DNA from: Chloroflexota bacterium
GTDB taxonomy: Bacteria > Chloroflexota > Chloroflexia > QHBQ01 > JADMIH01
Assembly: GCA_015478675.1 (NCBI GenBank)
Contig: JADMIH010000169.1
Location: forward strand, 1 to 8,094
Length of the DNA: 8,094 bases
Direction of reading: 5' to 3'
How positions within the stretch are numbered: position 1 is the first letter of the stretch; every line of letters starts with the position of its first letter. This document shows positions 5,591 through 8,094 of the stretch, piece by piece. The notes under the pieces were generated by a model that worked only from the letters and a program-made list of their open reading frames with translations, made no database searches and was not told the origin of the DNA. A program made the translations under genes and the position numbers.

Positions 5591-7426
5591 TCAGCGCTTT
5601 AGCTGGTAAACCCGTACGTAGTCAAAGCTGGAAACGAAGCCCGAGCCGCCCATAGAAACAAGGCCTATGCGCGAGTTCCGCCCCAGGCTGTGCGTCCACG
5701 TGCCTCCACGCTCCCACGTCGAGCCATCACGACTTGTGTAAGCCTGGTATTGCTCTTCACCCCTCTGCGTACTCTTCACAACACGCAGGTATGTCCAGTC
5801 GCCTGGCGGCCCCACCACTGTATTGCCATATCGTGGGTAGCCGCTGGGCACAGGAAAGAGTTCTTTCGCGAATTCCGTCTGCCGCGTTTCAAAAATGGAA
5901 ACCTCCGACAGCTTGATGAAATTGTCATCGTCCCCGTAAATCACCAGCCCACCCTGCACATAGTTGAAGCAGCAGCCTTCCGGGGGCACATTCAGGTTAA
6001 GTTTAGCGTCAACTATGTAATTACCATTGGGTGCAGGCTCGGTGAGCACCGAGGCGTTATTGCTATCCACGTACAGGTCGGCGTTCTGCGTGTCAAAGCG
6101 GAACAGCCCACCGCTTTCACCGTAGCTGGCGGGGTCCGGTGGCCGCACCCATCCCCACTGAGGGCTAAGAGAGGAACCGTTAAATTCATCCGACGCTGAC
6201 GCGATCAAACGGCCTGGAAGGTCAGGCTGGGGCGTACGAAGATGATAGTTGGTCTGCTCTCCCGGTTGGGCCGCCGGAGCTTGCTGAGGCGTGTCAGAGG
6301 CCCACAGCCCACCGCGCACAGTCGGCCAGCCATCTATCCAATCAAGCGCATCCATAAGCAGACGCCTCTTGTTTATCGTCTGGGGGTTCGGTGAAGCAAA
6401 GTAAGGATCATTCCGGTTTATGGCAGCATAGAGGAACCAATACTGCCCACTGTAATCAGTGAAAACCGAGTTGTGTCCCGTGCCTACCCATTGGTTGCCG
6501 TTCATGCTGATAACGGGCGTGCCGCCCACGCGACCATCCAGCATCGAAGCGCCCTCGCGGTCAAGATAAGGCCCGAGCACATTCACCGAGCGCCCAACGA
6601 AGACACTGTACCCCGTGAGGGGGCCGTTGCAGCAATTGGTGGCCGAGGCAAAGAGGTAGAAGTAGTCTCCGCGCTGCACGAGATAGGTCCCCTCGTAGCG
6701 GTTGGCTATGGTTATCTGAGTCTGGCTGGCCGGATCGGAGTGGAGCCCATCGGGTGTGAGCCTCCTGGCCGATATGCCGCCGAAGTAACTGCCATAGAAT
6801 ATGTACTTCTGCCCGGCCACTTCTATCACGTCGGGATCATAGACCCACCGGCGGGACCCTGCGCAGCAAGGAGCCTCGTGTGGCTCAACAACCGGCGCTC
6901 CGCTGTCAACCCACGGTCCGAGCGGGCTGGCGCTGGTAGCCACCCCTATCGCGCTGCCGCCGCCCGGTAGAGAAGTGTTCGATGCAGTATAGTACAAATA
7001 GTATTGGCCGTTGAAGAAACGGATGTCAGGTGCCCACAAACCGGCGTCAGCGGCAACCCAGCCGGGCTTAGTCGCGAAAGCATCCCCCATATAAGTCCAC
7101 GTAGTCAGATCATAAGACCTGAGCATAGGGATTAGATGAAAGTTGAGGTTGCCGTTCGGGTCGCGGTCCGCATCATTGAGCGGGTCAGTGGTACAATACG
7201 CATACCAGTAATTATCACTTGCTACTGCCCCTTTGACGATGGAAGGATCCGCACAGCTTTCTTGCAACCCATCCCCTGGTATTTGGATCGGAAGTGGGTT
7301 GCTGTACGTACCTGCGCCGCCTCGCGCCGTAGCTACTGCGCCGGGGCCGGCGACCGGTGCGATGGGCGCAACGGCCAGAAAGAGGACAGCCACGAGGAAA
7401 AAGCGGTGCCGTAAAGCTCTCTGCAT
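5591..7426 (-). CDS. Secreted GH43 glycoside hydrolase with C-terminal concanavalin-like domain
   Basis: Probable arabinan- or xylan-acting glycosidase of 611 aa, exported from the cell. The N-terminus is basic (MQRALRHR) and followed by a hydrophobic stretch to about residue 26, with a likely cleavage near 30-37: a Sec signal peptide. Residues about 40-375 are a five-bladed GH43 propeller, with catalytic base Asp60 (CADPS), pKa-modulating Asp134 (WAPDIR), general acid Glu245 (YEGTYLV) and metal-site His318 (GTGHNSVF). YDPDV (196-200) is a further conserved blade motif. After a Pro/Gln-rich linker (about 378-405), residues 408-609 look like the beta-sandwich found behind many GH43 domains (DUF1349 / GH43_C2 type), beginning SASDEFNGSSLSPQW. 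All catalytic positions seem intact. Unusual are three Cys-Cys pairs at 187-188, 265-266 and 485-486, plus Cys58 and Cys78. The start has AAGGAG 7 nt upstream. Endo-arabinanase, arabinofuranosidase and beta-xylosidase activities cannot be told apart here. Confidence 0.93.
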   Translation of the reverse strand: MQRALRHRFFLVAVLFLAVAPIAPVAGPGAVATARGGAGTYSNPLPIQIPGDGLQESCADPSIVKGAVASDNYWYAYCTTDPLNDADRDPNGNLNFHLIPMLRSYDLTTWTYMGDAFATKPGWVAADAGLWAPDIRFFNGQYYLYYTASNTSLPGGGSAIGVATSASPLGPWVDSGAPVVEPHEAPCCAGSRRWVYDPDVIEVAGQKYIFYGSYFGGISARRLTPDGLHSDPASQTQITIANRYEGTYLVQRGDYFYLFASATNCCNGPLTGYSVFVGRSVNVLGPYLDREGASMLDGRVGGTPVISMNGNQWVGTGHNSVFTDYSGQYWFLYAAINRNDPYFASPNPQTINKRRLLMDALDWIDGWPTVRGGLWASDTPQQAPAAQPGEQTNYHLRTPQPDLPGRLIASASDEFNGSSLSPQWGWVRPPDPASYGESGGLFRFDTQNADLYVDSNNASVLTEPAPNGNYIVDAKLNLNVPPEGCCFNYVQGGLVIYGDDDNFIKLSEVSIFETRQTEFAKELFPVPSGYPRYGNTVVGPPGDWTYLRVVKSTQRGEEQYQAYTSRDGSTWERGGTWTHSLGRNSRIGLVSMGGSGFVSSFDYVRVYQLKR

Positions 7427-7468
7427 CTCTTTGCTCCTTACTGTGCTAAAGAGGATTGCCTGGACAGA

Positions 7469-7510
7469 CTATAGCCTCGCCCACCGGATCGGCATGGAGA
7501 AGGAGGGCAT
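7469..7510 (-). CDS. Possible 13-codon leader peptide upstream of the GH43 gene
   Basis: A short ORF encoding MPSFSMPIRWARL lies within the predicted GH43 leader and ends 42 nt before the GH43 start codon. GAGGAG occurs 6 nt before its ATG, a stronger site than many real genes have. There is no run of one amino acid to suggest classical attenuation, and nothing is known to match it. It could be an upstream ORF that tunes GH43 translation, or coincidence. Confidence 0.25.
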   Translation of the reverse strand: MPSFSMPIRWARL

Positions 7511-7548
7511 CCAAAACTCCTCGGCTCTCTGACATGCCGCATGATTGC

Positions 7549-7562
7549 AGCCACAAATGGCT
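7549..7562 (-). other. Small hairpin in the GH43 leader
   Basis: AGCCA-TTTG-TGGCT on the minus strand forms a 5-bp stem with a tetraloop about 30 nt into the predicted transcript. It is not followed by a T-run. No known riboswitch class is recognised in the leader. Confidence 0.3.
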
Positions 7563-7598
7563 AAGTTAGATAGAGCAAACCTCAGACCAATCTCTAAC

Positions 7599-7627
7599 AG
7601 TATAAATCTATGCAATCGAGCAGTCAA
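7599..7627 (-). promoter_or_regulatory. Promoter for the GH43 gene
   Basis: On the minus strand TTGACT (7627-7622), a 17-nt spacer and TATACT (7604-7599) give a near-consensus sigma70-type promoter. Transcription would start near 7592 and leave a leader of about 165 nt before the GH43 ATG. No other minus-strand gene lies between, so GH43 is the target. Confidence 0.6.
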
Positions 7628-7725
7628 CAGCGGCACACGATGTAAGCGTTCAGAGTTGGGGTGGAGCAATCTTCTTGGGGCATCCGGGCGGCCCGCCACG
7701 CGCGCTCACCTCCACTCACCCCATG

Positions 7726-7854
7726 CCCCTCTCCCATGAAGGGAGAGGGGGCTTTATTGCTGGGGAGTATATCTCCCATGAGGGGAGTGGGGGCCTTCTC
7801 CCTGGTGAGTGCACAGGGGACACCCCTGTAACCCCGTCAGGGGCCAGGCCCCTG
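7726..7854. repeat. Cluster of GC-rich dyad repeats (REP-like)
   Basis: Four hairpins stand in a row. CCCCTCTCCC/GGGAGAGGGG has a 10-bp stem (7726-7735 with 7741-7750). CTCCC/GGGAG has a 5-bp stem (7773-7777 with 7783-7787). ACAGGGG/CCCCTGT has a 7-bp stem with an ACA loop (7813-7819 with 7823-7829). CAGGGGCC/GGCCCCTG is an 8-bp dyad around a single A (7838-7845 with 7847-7854). CTCCCATGA heads two of the units. From memory, similar CCCCTCTCCC and GGGGACACCCC elements are dispersed in many intergenic regions of GC-rich bacteria, including Chloroflexota. They are probably repetitive intergenic DNA rather than a gene. Confidence 0.6.
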
Positions 7855-7891
7855 CGCCCCTATTCTGAACGCTTACGACAAATAGACAAAT

Positions 7892-7911
7892 AGGAGCCTC
7901 CAAAGGCTCCT
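7892..7911 (-). terminator. Rho-independent terminator of tRNA-Leu
   Basis: AGGAGCC-TTTGGA-GGCTCCT is a perfect 7-bp stem on the minus strand, 37 nt after the tRNA 3' end. It is followed by the T-rich ATTTGTCTATTTG. Shape and position fit termination of the tRNA transcript. Confidence 0.7.
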
Positions 7912-7948
7912 CTCAGTTGCATAGAGTTATAACATCTACCTGTAGTTG

Positions 7949-8031
7949 TGCCGAAGGGGAGATTCGAACTCCCATGCCCCTACGGGCACTACGCCCTGAA
8001 CGTAGCGCGTCTGCCGTTTCGCCACTTCGGC
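7949..8031 (-). tRNA. tRNA-Leu (anticodon CAG)
   Basis: Decodes CUG leucine codons. The acceptor stem is GCCGAAG/CTTCGGC with discriminator A. The anticodon arm is CTACG-TTCAGGG-CGTAG with CAG at 7998-7996. A long variable arm, TGCCC-GTAG-GGGCA, marks a class II tRNA, and the T-arm is GGGAG-TTCGAAT-CTCCC. The discriminator is followed by CAA, so the CCA end is not encoded and must be added by nucleotidyltransferase. The gene has its own promoter and terminator and appears monocistronic. I found no second copy of its 3' end in the window, so there is no sign of an integrated element here. Confidence 0.96.
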
Positions 8032-8042
8032 GTGACGCCCGT

Positions 8043-8072
8043 ATTATAGTGGTTCCCAGGCAACTTTGTCAA
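8043..8072 (-). promoter_or_regulatory. Promoter of tRNA-Leu
   Basis: Consensus TTGACA (8072-8067) and TATAAT (8048-8043) on the minus strand, separated by 18 nt. The -10 box ends 11 nt before the mature tRNA 5' end. Exact consensus hexamers fit a strong housekeeping sigma70-type promoter. Confidence 0.85.
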
Positions 8073-8080
8073 GCGCTACA

Positions 8081-8094
8081 GCACCTGTGGGTGC
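8081..8094. other. Hairpin at the window edge
   Basis: GCACC-TGTG-GGTGC forms a 5-bp stem with a tetraloop just upstream of the tRNA promoter, cut by the window end. No T-run is visible. It may belong to whatever gene lies to the right. Confidence 0.25.

Larger units (their letters stand above)
7427..7948. other. Gene-free stretch between GH43 and tRNA-Leu
   Basis: These 522 bases hold, from right to left, the tRNA terminator, the GC-rich hairpin cluster, the GH43 promoter and its leader. The open frames here (for example 7469-7699 minus and 7675-7893 plus) run through the hairpins or promoter. They have no domain-like sequence, so I do not call them genes, apart from the short leader ORF listed separately. 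Confidence 0.6.

Noticed and set aside
5690..7414. Plus-strand open frames opposite the GH43 gene
   Set aside because: The minus-strand protein has signal peptide, catalytic triad and C-terminal domain. The opposite frames are antisense shadows.
7469..7699. 76-aa minus-strand open frame upstream of GH43
   Set aside because: It runs through the GH43 promoter and has no ribosome binding site at its first start. Only its last 13 codons have a plausible start signal.
7726..7854. CRISPR-like array
   Set aside because: The repeats are different hairpins of unequal length and spacing, without constant spacers, and no cas gene is present.
7949..8031. tRNA-Leu as an integration site of a mobile element
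   Set aside because: No repeat of the tRNA 3' end was found in the window and no integrase is present.

Overview
The window reads as chromosomal DNA of a moderately GC-rich bacterium. Five points support this: Shine-Dalgarno-led genes, a tRNA-Leu without an encoded CCA, a consensus sigma70-type promoter, an ATGA-coupled gene pair, and GC-rich dispersed dyad repeats. The repeat style, together with a secreted GH43 enzyme and a CYP110-like P450, makes me think of Chloroflexota (for example Ktedonobacteria). That is recall-based inference, not something the sequence proves.

Layout: all four large genes are on the minus strand, so transcription runs from right to left. A tRNA-Leu(CAG) with its own promoter and terminator lies at the right end (7892-8072). 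Next comes a 0.5-kb gene-free stretch. It holds a cluster of GC-rich hairpins, a good promoter (7599-7627) and a 165-nt leader with a possible 13-codon leader peptide. This leads into a secreted two-domain GH43 glycoside hydrolase (5591-7426). A 337-bp intergenic region follows (5254-5590). It contains two exact copies of a palindromic 15-mer, TGAGATTACTACTCA, a plus-strand 44-codon ORF with a strong ribosome binding site, and a 13-bp-stem hairpin shared with the convergent end of the GH43 gene. Then comes a cytochrome P450 (3790-5253). After an 83-bp gap with a TATAAT box and a dyad, a translationally coupled pair of ABC exporter half-transporters fills the left end (51-3706).

The two ABC proteins form a heterodimer with one degenerate and one consensus ATP site. 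The degenerate residues fall exactly where a shared asymmetric site predicts: Asp for the catalytic Glu and Glu for the switch His in one subunit, and LSLGQ for LSGGQ in the other. The P450 and exporter could form an oxidise-and-export or detoxification unit, but no substrate is shown. The GH43 enzyme is probably an independent arabinan/xylan-debranching function.

The least explained part is the 5254-5590 region: repeated operator-like palindrome, small ORF and hairpin. I see no CRISPR array, transposase, rRNA or convincing prophage signal.
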